A stretch of 64,000 nucleotides of DNA from Timema cristinae (taxonomy: Eukaryota > Arthropoda > Insecta > Phasmatodea > Timematidae). Position numbers and translations under genes: made by a program. Each line of letters opens with the position of its first letter. The stretch's first letter is position 1. Under the pieces are notes generated by a model that was not told the origin of the DNA, searched no databases, and worked only from the letters and a program-made list of their open reading frames with translations. This document shows positions 10,951 through 20,129 of the stretch, one piece after another. The stretch lies in NCBI GenBank assembly GCA_039000515.1, contig JBCFYV010000001.1:54783904-54847903 (forward strand), in the 5' to 3' direction.

Positions 10951-13052
10951 GCCACGCTGGGGTTAAACGTCTTGCGACCGTGTGCCGTCACAAATTGCCT
11001 ATAAGTATTTTCCATATCAAAAGTTTCCTCTCTCCTCTTGAAGACCTTATCAATTAGTCCCCGCAAACTGTCCACGTCCGTTGGTAGATTCATAGATCTT
11101 AGTTGAATTCTATCCAACGACTCGGGAGAGGGAAAAGTGATACTGTCCCCCTTTTCATGACCCAGTCTCACCACGTGCCTCAGCGCCATGTGCAGCACTC
11201 TCTCTTCTTCTAACCTGGATAACCGCATCGTCTCCTCGAGGGTTCCGTACGCCTGAGAGGGTACATCCCTCTCTCCTTTCAGCTGCCCCTCCATCTCCAT
11301 ATTCACTTCTGCTGTCTGGCTCCCCCTGCTGTTTGTGTTGTGATCCATACCCTTTTCTTTCTTTTTCTTGCCATATCCAAATCCCCAGAGCTTCCAATTT
11401 TGTTTATGTTTCGCCCCCAGATCTGCTTTTCCGCAAGTCCCCGCTCCAGCTTTCTCTGGCGTCCCCTCCTCCTTTTCCTCACACTTGACTCCATTGGTGC
11501 TTTCCACCCATTCCCTATTCATGCCTTCACATATGATACATATGTTCTCCACCACCTGCGGATTTATTACCGCATTGTGCAGTTGTGATATCAGGGTGGA
11601 GGATGCCGCCGCCGAGTCCCCAGTTGACGCAAACCTCCCATTCCAAAATTCGTTGCCGGGCCAACTATTTCCATCCCATGGATATGTAGTAACTAGGTAA
11701 TATTCACCCTCCCCGAAGATCTCATAGGGAGCTCGCCGGGTCGATATTACCCGTATACCTGTATCCGCTAGAATCTTCTGCCGATCCTCAAAGTGCTCCA
11801 TAACCCCATCCATCCACAGCAGCTCTAACACCGCAACAGCACCCGCACCTGCACCATACTTCCCATAAGCATCAAGTAGGCATTCCCTTACTTCTTTATA
11901 AAATAGCTCGTTCTGGTGTCTCGAACCACTCCAAACTCCAAGACCAAATCCCACGATTTGCACATGTACCTTTTGTGAGACCTCCTTCGAGATCCTGTAC
12001 GCCTCGAAGAACAACATCTCCAGAATAATCCTTATCCTTTTTCTATATATGTACTCATAGATCCCGGTGCCATATCTGGCTGGAAAGGTCTTCCCCCCTT
12101 CTTCTGTACCATTTACAAAGTAATCCCTAATAAATTTTGCTATCGGGTCATCCCTCTGATTATGGCTCATGTACAACCTGTCTCCACGCCCCTCATTCCT
12201 CAGGTTTGGTCCTACCAAACCTATGATGGACCCTCTACTAACTACATCCTTCACTACTGGTTTGCCTTTGTTATCTCTTTCTCCTTTGTTTACAAAACAC
12301 GTGGTCGACGAAACCCCGATGAGTCCGGACGCGACTATCTCATAGTCTCTAAGATAAGAAACACTACCATCCCGACCCGCCGCAACCTCGCTATAACCAC
12401 ACGACCTATATCCAGAGGAGGTACAGTAGTATTCATTTTCTCCGTAGTTGTACTTACATCTCCGCGTGAGAAGCCTACTGATGAAACCTTCCACAGTCAT
12501 TTCCTGGTAGTATGCCCTAGTAACCTCAGGTCCATCAGAAGCCAGAAATTTGAGGAGTGCAGCCATAAACTCGTAAGTCCATTTGTGGACCATTGTACGC
12601 ACAGATTTTATATGTTCCTCGGCAACCTCAACTTTAATTTCCCCTCTCTCAACCATGCACCCCATATCCACCGATGGTAGTGGGATAACATGCTGCTTCA
12701 GTCTCCTCCAAAATTCCTTACAATTTCTTTCCCCTCCTCTCCGCTCAGTGTTCCCCAGAGTCTCTCCTCTTGTCCTAGGTTTATTCTCAACCAGTTTCTG
12801 CCCACTATATTTTTGCACTCTTTCCTTCTCCACCTCCCCATCTTGAATAACCTTTACAGATCCAAGCACCATTTTCGCTGCCATCCTTTCTCTATGTGCT
12901 GCCGCCCTTTTCATATTCCTTGCACGTTTGGACGGAGGTATCCTCGTTCTACTCTCCGTCCTGTCGTTCTTCGAGCCAGTCCGATACACGTCTAGTCTAG
13001 TCGCTATCAGTCTAAGTAGTTCAACAATCTCATTTAGTATCTCAGTAACCAT
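10914..13052 (-). CDS. Extra middle ORF of the retrotransposon with a DUF4804/MavL-like region
   Basis: The 712 codons are uninterrupted between gag and pol. Residues 1-110 are basic and hydrophilic. About 155-500 looks like a folded globular domain: LLTRR (194-198), GLIGVSSTTCFVN (243-255), SIIGLVGPNLR (275-285), VGFGLGVW (367-374), WDGNSWPGNEFW (459-470), TGDSAAAS (477-484), INPQV (496-500). From memory this order of motifs matches DUF4804 (MavL-like), which includes a Legionella macrodomain ADP-ribosyl hydrolase and eukaryotic proteins; I could not run a search. About 505-712 is low-complexity, charged and partly helical. It begins 11 nt inside ORF1 and ends at a TAATG shared with ORF2, so it is built into the translation plan of the element. 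Neither an RNA-binding motif nor a polymerase motif is seen. The function in the element is unknown; removal of ADP-ribose placed by host PARPs is a speculative idea. Confidence 0.85.
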   Translation of the reverse strand: MVTEILNEIVELLRLIATRLDVYRTGSKNDRTESRTRIPPSKRARNMKRAAAHRERMAAKMVLGSVKVIQDGEVEKERVQKYSGQKLVENKPRTRGETLGNTERRGGERNCKEFWRRLKQHVIPLPSVDMGCMVERGEIKVEVAEEHIKSVRTMVHKWTYEFMAALLKFLASDGPEVTRAYYQEMTVEGFISRLLTRRCKYNYGENEYYCTSSGYRSCGYSEVAAGRDGSVSYLRDYEIVASGLIGVSSTTCFVNKGERDNKGKPVVKDVVSRGSIIGLVGPNLRNEGRGDRLYMSHNQRDDPIAKFIRDYFVNGTEEGGKTFPARYGTGIYEYIYRKRIRIILEMLFFEAYRISKEVSQKVHVQIVGFGLGVWSGSRHQNELFYKEVRECLLDAYGKYGAGAGAVAVLELLWMDGVMEHFEDRQKILADTGIRVISTRRAPYEIFGEGEYYLVTTYPWDGNSWPGNEFWNGRFASTGDSAAASSTLISQLHNAVINPQVVENICIICEGMNREWVESTNGVKCEEKEEGTPEKAGAGTCGKADLGAKHKQNWKLWGFGYGKKKKEKGMDHNTNSRGSQTAEVNMEMEGQLKGERDVPSQAYGTLEETMRLSRLEEERVLHMALRHVVRLGHEKGDSITFPSPESLDRIQLRSMNLPTDVDSLRGLIDKVFKRREETFDMENTYRQFVTAHGRKTFNPSVAWPACYVHTYYP
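13042..13052 (-). promoter_or_regulatory. Overlap of ORF1 stop and middle-ORF start (ATGGTTACTGA)
   Basis: The middle ORF ATG lies 8 nt before the ORF1 TGA in a different frame (ATGGTTACTGA), in both copies of the element. Such a short overlap is compatible with reinitiation or leaky stop-start coupling. The overlap is observed; the mechanism is inference. Confidence 0.65.
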
Positions 13053-14279
13053 AGTCTGTTCTTTCCATTTGTCTCCTCAGTAATAGTTGATGTGTCGGAC
13101 AGTCTCTTGAGTTGGGTTTTTTACACTTCTCACTGCGTTTCCTCGTTGTGCATGGAATACATATTTCCTCTCTACTTTTACATTCCCTTACCTTGTGGCC
13201 CTCTTTGCCACACTTTCCACAAACCTCCTCCTTACTCCTACAGTGAGCCATAACATGACCCAGATCCCTACACCTATAACACCTAGTGATCACCGTATAG
13301 TCCTTAATGGACACTGCGCTAAAGGAAATATAAACCCTACAGCTCAAGAGCAAGTTCCTGATCTTTGGAGATACTTCTACTACATTATTTACTACCCGTC
13401 TGTCCCTTGCCCCTGTTTTAAATCGGGCTTGAACCCCTCCTCAAACTCCTCTCTAGATACCTTCCCCCTCATGTTCTGCTCATACGTCATTCTGGTAAGC
13501 TCCCCCGTTGTTAGATCCCTATCCACATCATAAAATATTACCATTGGTCGCCTTCTCTTGGGCTCCTCACAGGCCATTGTCTTCGCAATCTCCTTGTTTT
13601 CCATAATCTTCTTAGCGTCCTCATCCGAGTCTGTCTCCACTATGAGTTTAGCCCCAGCAGGTCGTATGGACCGTATTCTAATCTGATCCTTTGCCGGGTC
13701 AATCTTCCCCATCAAGGTCTTCCTCATATGATCCGTGCTTTCCCCTTTCAGTGAAGACACAAACACCGCCCTATAACTGGGTTTCACCTGTGCTGTTCCC
13801 CCTAACTCTGGCTTGCGCCCTGCAGCCCCCGAGGCAACCACCGAGGCAAAGGTGACTGATCCCATCTTATTCACACTAGTCCCCCTCATCTGTTCCCTTA
13901 GCTTCCTGTTTTCCTCCTCCAACATGTTTATTTTCCCCTCTTTGTACAAAACTTCCAGAATGAGCTTTGGCATCCTGTCAATTATCTCCCCTAGATTCTC
14001 CTTGTTGACCCTCCCATCCTTACTACACCTCAATCTGACAAACTCCTCTGCTTCCTTCATCTTTATCAGGGCCCCCGCACTGATCTCCTCTTCCTCCTTG
14101 CCTGCACCTCCATCCTCTTCCTTCTTCCTCTCCTCCCTCAACTCTTCCTTCCTCTTCTCTTCTTCCCCTCTCCTGATCTGTCCCACCATTTTCTTCTTAT
14201 CTTCAATCTTTTCCTTCTCCTTCACCCTCTCTTTCCCTTCTCTTGACTCCCCTCCTCCACCTCTTCTGTCAGCACTCAT
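13042..14279 (-). CDS. ORF1: gag-like protein with coiled coil, RRM-like region and zinc knuckles
   Basis: The product binds element RNA and forms the ribonucleoprotein. The start ATG at 14277-14279 is preferred; an in-frame ATG 12 codons upstream (14315) is also open. The N-terminal roughly 80 residues are Lys/Glu-rich (coiled coil), then a Leu-rich helix with LEEENRKLREQM. A region of about 100 residues (AVFVSSLKG... to MVIFYDVDRDL) resembles the RRM-like fold of such proteins. The C-terminus has CYRC-RDLG-H-VMAH-C, CGKC-GKEG-H-KVRE-C and a third Cys-rich knuckle. This copy is frameshifted near 13424, where a G run (plus strand: C-G-G-G) is one base shorter than in the duplicate at about 1711-1714. 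The coding frame therefore passes from 14279-13420 to 13420-13042. Probably an assembly error. Confidence 0.85.
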
Positions 14280-14648
14280 TTCCGAGTGGACATTACACAA
14301 ACAAACCACGAACAACGGACGACAATTTGGTTATATGAAGTAAAATCTGATTAAAATTTAATATGGAATACAAATTAAAACAATAGCTGAAAGTTACCAA
14401 ATGTTACTTAAAAAAAAAAAAAAAAAAAAAGTCATCAAATGTTTTCCAAAAGTCACTATAATTTAATAAAAGTTAATAAACAAGTTGCTAGTAAGTTACT
14501 AGGGTTACTAAAAGAATTACCAGAATCTACTATTGTCCAGTGCACGTGTCTCTTTGAACTCAAATGAACTGACCTGATTTATTTTCCATGACGATTCCTT
14601 TAATAACTTTTGAATTCCTTATCCGATTCTCTTGGTTTCCACAACTAC
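14280..14648. other. Leader of the R1-like element, poly(A) tract, AT-rich flank
   Basis: Upstream of ORF1 is a short leader, then AT-rich DNA. A 21-A run on the plus strand occurs at 14410-14430, flanked by related sequences (AGTTACCAAATGTTAC and AGTCATCAAATGTTTT). It could be the tail of an old plus-strand retro-insertion, but no body is recognised. Confidence 0.4.
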
Positions 14649-14885
14649 TTATGCAGAATTTTCCTCCGGATCTTTCTGGACTACTCTCAGCTCCCGGAAC
14701 CTCCGGGCCTCCCCGGAAACCGCAAAACACTGCTGCGCCTCCAGCTGGACTCGAACACGGATGAGATTAGCTTCCTCAGATGGTCTCTTCTTCTGCCCAC
14801 AAGATGTTTTGGAAAGAATTTTTATTGTACTAATTTTACTATTTTTGAAAAACAAAAACACGGAGCTCCGCACTGACACGTCCAC
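14649..14885 (-). CDS. Possible small coding exon, unknown
   Basis: A 78-codon minus-strand ORF in a locally GC-richer block. Its last 45 codons (from KKRPSEEANLIRV to the stop) are preceded by CAG after a pyrimidine/A-rich stretch, so a terminal exon with an acceptor near 14787 is conceivable. No family is recognised and a matching upstream exon is not seen. Plus-strand ORFs overlap the same block. It may equally be a piece of an unrecognised transposon. Confidence 0.2.
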   Translation of the reverse strand: MDVSVRSSVFLFFKNSKISTIKILSKTSCGQKKRPSEEANLIRVRVQLEAQQCFAVSGEARRFRELRVVQKDPEENSA

Positions 14886-14981
14886 TCAGTGCAACACCGT
14901 AGCAGGAAGTTTATATATAATAAGTTATATATAATAAGTTTATATATAATTAACTCAATTTTACTTTATTTTATTATTTTA

Positions 14982-15560
14982 AATAGAGAAATTACACATG
15001 GACAAGGAAATCAAGTCCGGTACCTTTAGCTTAGCTCGCCAATGCTATATCCACTGAGCTATCTAGAAGTTGTCCCATGCCCAGGATTATCTTCACTCAT
15101 GTCTTAAGGCAGAATCTGTGATGGACGTGTGGAAATCATCAGCTACATATGAGTACGCAATTAAGATCATGAGCTATTAGATAACACAGCCACCTTTGGC
15201 TTATTAAATTTAAAGAATATTATATTAGGTTGGCTATAATCGTAATTAACAAATATAATAGCGTAGCTATTTAATATATAACTATAAGTGTACTCGTGTA
15301 TTTGTCATTGTACTACTGACAGCAAAAATCCTTACAGAGTTGAAAATGGCGGCTTTATCTGATAACTCGTGATCGTAATTGATTTATGGTTGATGATATC
15401 CGCACGTCCATCACAGACTCTGTCTTAATATATGAGTGAAGAATGAGTTTGGGTATGGGACAACTCCTGGATAGCTCTGTGGCTAGGACAGTGGCGTACT
15501 AAGCCAAAAGTTCCGTATTCTATTCCCGTGTGTGGGTGTCATTTTTCAATTTAAAATAAG
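14982..15560. repeat. Fold-back element with outward-pointing tRNA-like arms
   Basis: The left arm (about 14982-15141) and right arm (about 15387-15560) are imperfect inverted repeats. Both run from a TGATGAT(A/T)TCC(A/G)CACGTCC core outward through ATGGGACAACT and a tRNA-like segment (TAGCTCAGTGGATATAGCA on the left, minus strand; TAGCTCTGTGGCTAGGACA on the right, plus strand) to TTTAAAATAA. The tRNA-like parts show a box-A-like sequence and a weak box B, and point away from each other. The spacer is AT-rich with no ORF. It may be two SINE-like units inserted or rearranged head to head, or a MITE-like fold-back. The family is not recognised. Confidence 0.65.
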
Positions 15561-16040
15561 ATTATGTCTAGATGTAGTTATAACTATACTTATCTAATAT
15601 AATAACGTGTTATTTAATACATCTACTTGTATTTTGTCAATGGAAACAAATTCATAAACGAAAGAGTTGATTTTTCTAATTGACTCATTTGAGTCATGTA
15701 TATAGATATATTTCTTCATATAAAGTTCCTGATGATAAAGTAAAACATTAAAACTAGTTCAGTCCAGCAGTCAAAGTGTCAAACTCACTTTAAAAGACTA
15801 TGAAAATTAAATCTTTAACTATGCCATAAATATTGAGATTGTGAAGCCTAATGGTCTAGGAGTAAGGAATGAATCATTAAAATAAACTACATATAACATT
15901 AGAATGTGTTTTTGTATGTTTTTAATTGATCTTTCAAACCCGAGGTATACTACTTCATATAATTGTAGTAATATATGTAAAAACAAGACAAACTAAGGGT
16001 CGAATGTACCAAAATAAACCCACAGGGAGAACAGAAACCA

Positions 16041-16161
16041 CTTACGTTATTAAGCCGGTCCTCTCCGTCCCCAGGATTCAAACTTGGGGTTCCAATATTT
16101 GTTTTCAAGCCCACAACCAAAACACGCAGGTGTTGAGCTATACATTTATCTTGCAGGAATG
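16041..16161 (-). repeat. Weak tRNA-like remnant
   Basis: The minus strand shows TATAGCTCAACACCTG (box-A-like) and AGTTTGAATCCTGGGG (box-B-like) with extra sequence between, as in a tRNA with a long variable arm or a SINE head. A proper acceptor stem is not visible, so this is a relic at best. Confidence 0.3.
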
Positions 16162-17160
16162 TACTGTCAATTAAGATTGCTGTTGTTGCGGCCAGAATCC
16201 TATGTTTACCGTGTGAAAATATTTGGAATGGCCTTTCAGAGATTTATTCCAACAAAAATCGGAATATATCGTTGCCGTCTTAAAACTAAACAGTTACGAC
16301 AAATAGACCATAAAGGGTATCAAACTAGGTTAATATATTTTTATAACTAGGACTCATATAGTCACACACTAAAATACCATGAAGAATGCCTGCATATTTG
16401 TTCATATTACGATAAAAAACTAAATTAAAAAACTAATAATTTAAAACATAATTATGCTCTATAACTATGACGTCAAATGACCCCAGCATAGATTATGATT
16501 GCCTTTACAAAATGCATATATATAAATATTTATCGGAAATTTCTTCAAATTATGTACCCTATGCCCTAAATATGGTTTTAATTCGATTTAAAACTGAGAA
16601 AATACTAAAAATGCAACTAAATAAAATAATAAAAATATACTCGTATATTTTTAGCCAAAGCAAAATATATATTAAAATAATGAAGAGTTTGTGTGTCTTT
16701 CTGTCATGAGCGTTTTAGGTATAAAATTTAATAATTAGTAGCCCTGTGTACCAACACATGCATCTCAAAGCCGGAATTTTAGAGTTTGGGTTTGATTTTT
16801 AAAATTAATTTGAAACTGGGTCAAAAGAAATAAAAATAGGATTTTTTTATATTTGTTTAAAGAAAAAGAAACCAGGGTCTTATATCATCAAAGAATAATT
16901 TTGTTTTGTTTTTTCAGCATAGAATTGTTATTTAAAGTAGAATTATGATATGTCATGGGCATCTTGCCTGTATTTATAGTAAATTTTAGGTAAACATAGA
17001 ACCTTGCTCAAGTATATTTAATGTGATAGTACTAAGACCATTAAAATAAATAAAAGTTTTATAAGAAATCATCCATTTCTAAAGTTGTTTGTTTCTGAAA
17101 CTTAAATAAAGCTTTGTTTCTAATATAATTATTTTAATACTATGTGTTTTTAAACAACAC

Positions 17161-17251
17161 AACAATGGCTCAGTGGTCTTGTGAATTAGAATCTAATAAA
17201 TCCTGGTGAGTAAGTGATGGGTAGATTTAAGTTCGAATCTCAACCGCGTGT
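17161..17251 (+). repeat. tRNA-like remnant
   Basis: The plus strand reads ATGGCTCAGTGGTCTTGTG (box-A-like) and later AAGTTCGAATCTCAACC (box B), with about 45 nt between, suggesting a Ser/Leu-type or SINE-head relic. The paired copy at about 5459-5552 has lost parts of box A through indels. No intact cloverleaf was established. Confidence 0.35.
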
Positions 17252-17321
17252 TTTTTGAGGTGAGTTTACAATACTCCCTTCACTCTGATGAGGGCACCCG
17301 AACCAAATATCAAATTCATTT

Positions 17322-18480
17322 AATCTGATTTACCGCTGATGGTGTGGTAGTTTCCTTTTTGACCAATGCGGTTACATTTTATCGACAAAATATAACTTGC
17401 TCTTGTCTAGTTAGATACAAGTAGATTTTACTGGTGATACTTAAAAAACAAATAGTTGAAAGGTGTGCAATTGCATTTATTTGGATACATTATTGCCGGA
17501 AAGGAGATAGATTGTGAGTAGTCTTAAAGCAGTTTTAGAAACAAACCTCAACTTATACTTGTTGGTGTAGGCGCATTAACTACCCCTGCTGTTTAGGAAA
17601 TACCTTACACCTCAGTCAATAAGCTCATTTACCCACAGTGACCAGACACTCCCCTGAGAAATGACTTTAAGTCCATTCTTTTTGTTCCATTATTAGTCTT
17701 ATTTATGGAACTGAATTTTCGTTTTCTCTCATCTCTTCTTAGAAATAAAACTTTCTATGGCAAAAATTTTACGTCAACAACAACTCGAATGACATACACA
17801 CACACACACATTTTGTAAAAAAGGTCTTATGTAAGAAAAAAAGACTGAGGGGACGTGGACGTCATGTTGTGTGCGTCCTCCGAGCCAAATAAAATTATCT
17901 GAATGGCACGAACGCGACAAAAGTGCAGGGACCTCTACAAGACTACACGCTGTGACATTCAAAACACAATTTCCGCCCTTCCCTTACCATAAAGTACCAT
18001 GTGTGAATTCGTAAGGGATGAATGCCTTGTTTTGACGGGACCTCACATCCCCTAAGATAAGATTCTACCATAGTTAGCCAACAATACTCCGTTTATTAAG
18101 CTGAGAGCTAAAGTGTTATATCTTCTTTATTTTAAGATTGGCAAAGCTGATGATAAATAATGCTTCTTAGTAGGTCATTTATTTATTATATTGTGGATAA
18201 TATTTTGAAGTTCTCATACAAAATCCTATTTTCTTGAAGAGAACCTTATCTGACGGCTAGAAAACTTACTAGATCTTCTTTCACATAGTAATACTTCACG
18301 TCATGTTAAATTATCAATAGCTATATAATAATTAATAACACTAACAATTATTTGTAAAAGAGGACCTAAACAAAATGTGTTTGTATTTTTAAAATATCCA
18401 ATAAGAAAATCTTACTGTATATAGAATATATTATATATATTTAAATACATGTAATTAAAAAATATATATATTTTATATAT
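17322..18480. other. Unique AT-rich stretch, no gene assigned
   Basis: Beyond the duplicated segment the sequence is single-copy in the window. It has a short (CA)n run at about 17797-17811 and a GC-richer patch (17840-17970) without a convincing ORF. Nothing further is supported. Confidence 0.45.
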
Positions 18481-18505
18481 TTAAATACATGTAACTAATA
18501 TATAT

Positions 18506-18554
<49 letters not shown>
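18424..18554. repeat. AT microsatellite and short tandem duplication
   Basis: A roughly 55-bp AT-rich unit containing TTTAAATACATGTAA is repeated twice (about 18440 and 18480), followed by an (AT)n run to 18552. Confidence 0.85.
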
Positions 18555-18556
<2 letters not shown>

Positions 18557-20129
18557 TGTCTATAATATGTTTATATTATTATTGGAATATTTATATTTGA
18601 CTAAATTTAATGATAGGTCTAATTATTATGATTATTTAAAGGACCATATACATTTGTTAAATTTTTTCTTATATTTTGGTTTTATTCTTATTTATCAATA
18701 GTTAAGATTGAATAACCATAAAGTAAAAAAGTAAAACCATATTTTATATATTATATATATATAAATCAACCATTTGAATTTCTCATGGAACTATTTAATA
18801 TTTAATTATGTACTATACCAACATTTGCGGGAAGGATAATTAAAAAAAACTTTTAAGACTTACACATTGAATACACTCCACCGTGTTTCAAACCCCAAAT
18901 TGCCTATCACCGGTTAACTGGACTAGACGAGTTTGATGCCTATTATCCGTATCTACTAATTATTGTTGTTTTGAAACTAAATTTCAGTTGAATGTGACAT
19001 ACACGGTTTTTTAATCGAAGTAACGGAAATATTCTTCAACAGTGTTGAAGACTCAAGTCTCTTCTTTGTTACCTTTTTATAGGGACAAACATGCTAATGG
19101 GATCCCTTGCTTTAGAAGAAGGAAGCACATTGAGTAATTTTATTTAATAAGTCTTTTGAATAGCTTACAATACATCATGTGAACGCCTCCTAATACATTC
19201 AATCTATTTATTTTTTCTTATTCTTCCCAGACCTTGAATAATACTTGTCTCTGTGTTACCATGTTATAGAAATGATTGTGTTTCTTTTTATCAAAAAATG
19301 TCATCATCACATAACTACTCGTCCTAGTGAAATGATTTCATCTGGTACAATATTATAGAGATAAGATGGTATTCTGAGCTAATTAAAATTGACAAATTTA
19401 AGGTTAACAAGTTTCTTAAAACAAGGGATTCCAAAATTTTTGGTTGAACAAATTTTAAGCTAAATGCATTTGAGGGTTTTCATGCGATACATAAACATAT
19501 TTTTAGGTTTTTAGTAAATGTATTGTTTATGTTTTATTTTTTTAAATGCTATTAATTTAAAAATCAAGTATATGAACTTCCAAAATATTTTTATATAATT
19601 AGAAACGTTCATTTTCATAACACTTAGATTTCAAAATCAAAAGAATTTTTTTTTCTTATTAAACAAAGTGAAATATTAAATAATTATTTTAAAAATTACA
19701 TTAATTACATAATTTTTCCTTTAGAACTCTGTGGCTTACTATTTGCCATGCATATGTAGAGCCTGTCATACCAAATAATATGTTATTATGATAGTAACAA
19801 ATAGTAGGTAAAGTTTGACAACAAATGGTTCAACGTAGATATTAGGATACGTAGATGATTTAGATTTGTTAGGTAACAGTAAGGAATCTTAAACTATGAA
19901 TATACCAAGGCAATTATTGCATTCAATAGATTAAATCTTCGAAAAAAATCTTATCTAAAGTCTAAACTGTGTGCACAAAAAATGTAATGTTTATGGTGAA
20001 TTGAATAGCAACGTCATTATATTTGATTGATACGGTTATAGCCACACCGAAATATCAAATTTTTCAATTTAAAGAATATGAATATATTGTTTGCCTAAGT
20101 ACGATCATGATAAAGTTGTTTTTATAAGT
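18555..20129. other. AT-rich stretch, no gene seen
   Basis: No long ORF, no inverted-repeat element and no SINE tail recognised. A weak tRNA-box-B-like GGGTTTGAAAC lies on the minus strand near 18880. Otherwise empty. Confidence 0.45.

Larger units (their letters stand above)
6905..14350 (-). mobile_element. Near full-length R1-clade-like non-LTR retrotransposon with three ORFs
   Basis: Read on the minus strand the order is: short leader, ORF1 (14279-13042), middle ORF (13052-10914), endonuclease/RT ORF2 (10950-7711), a GC-rich 3' untranslated region of about 0.8 kb with a terminal hairpin, then an A-rich tail with AATAAA near 6906-6925. APE-type endonuclease, FADD reverse transcriptase and a C-terminal CCHC motif, without LTRs, define a non-LTR element; the wording of the RT blocks (FVDISGAFDNLWWP) is like the R1 group. 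GC content is well above the flanks. The exact 5' end (about 14340-14355) and target duplication are not clear. No tandem TTAGG or rDNA target is visible beside it. ORF2 and the middle ORF are fully open, so this looks like a young insertion. Confidence 0.9.

Noticed and set aside
17281..17300. CTGATGAG followed by a CGAAC-like string, hammerhead-like
   Set aside because: The GAAA part is incomplete, no flanking stems pair, and the other copy (5573-5596) reads differently.
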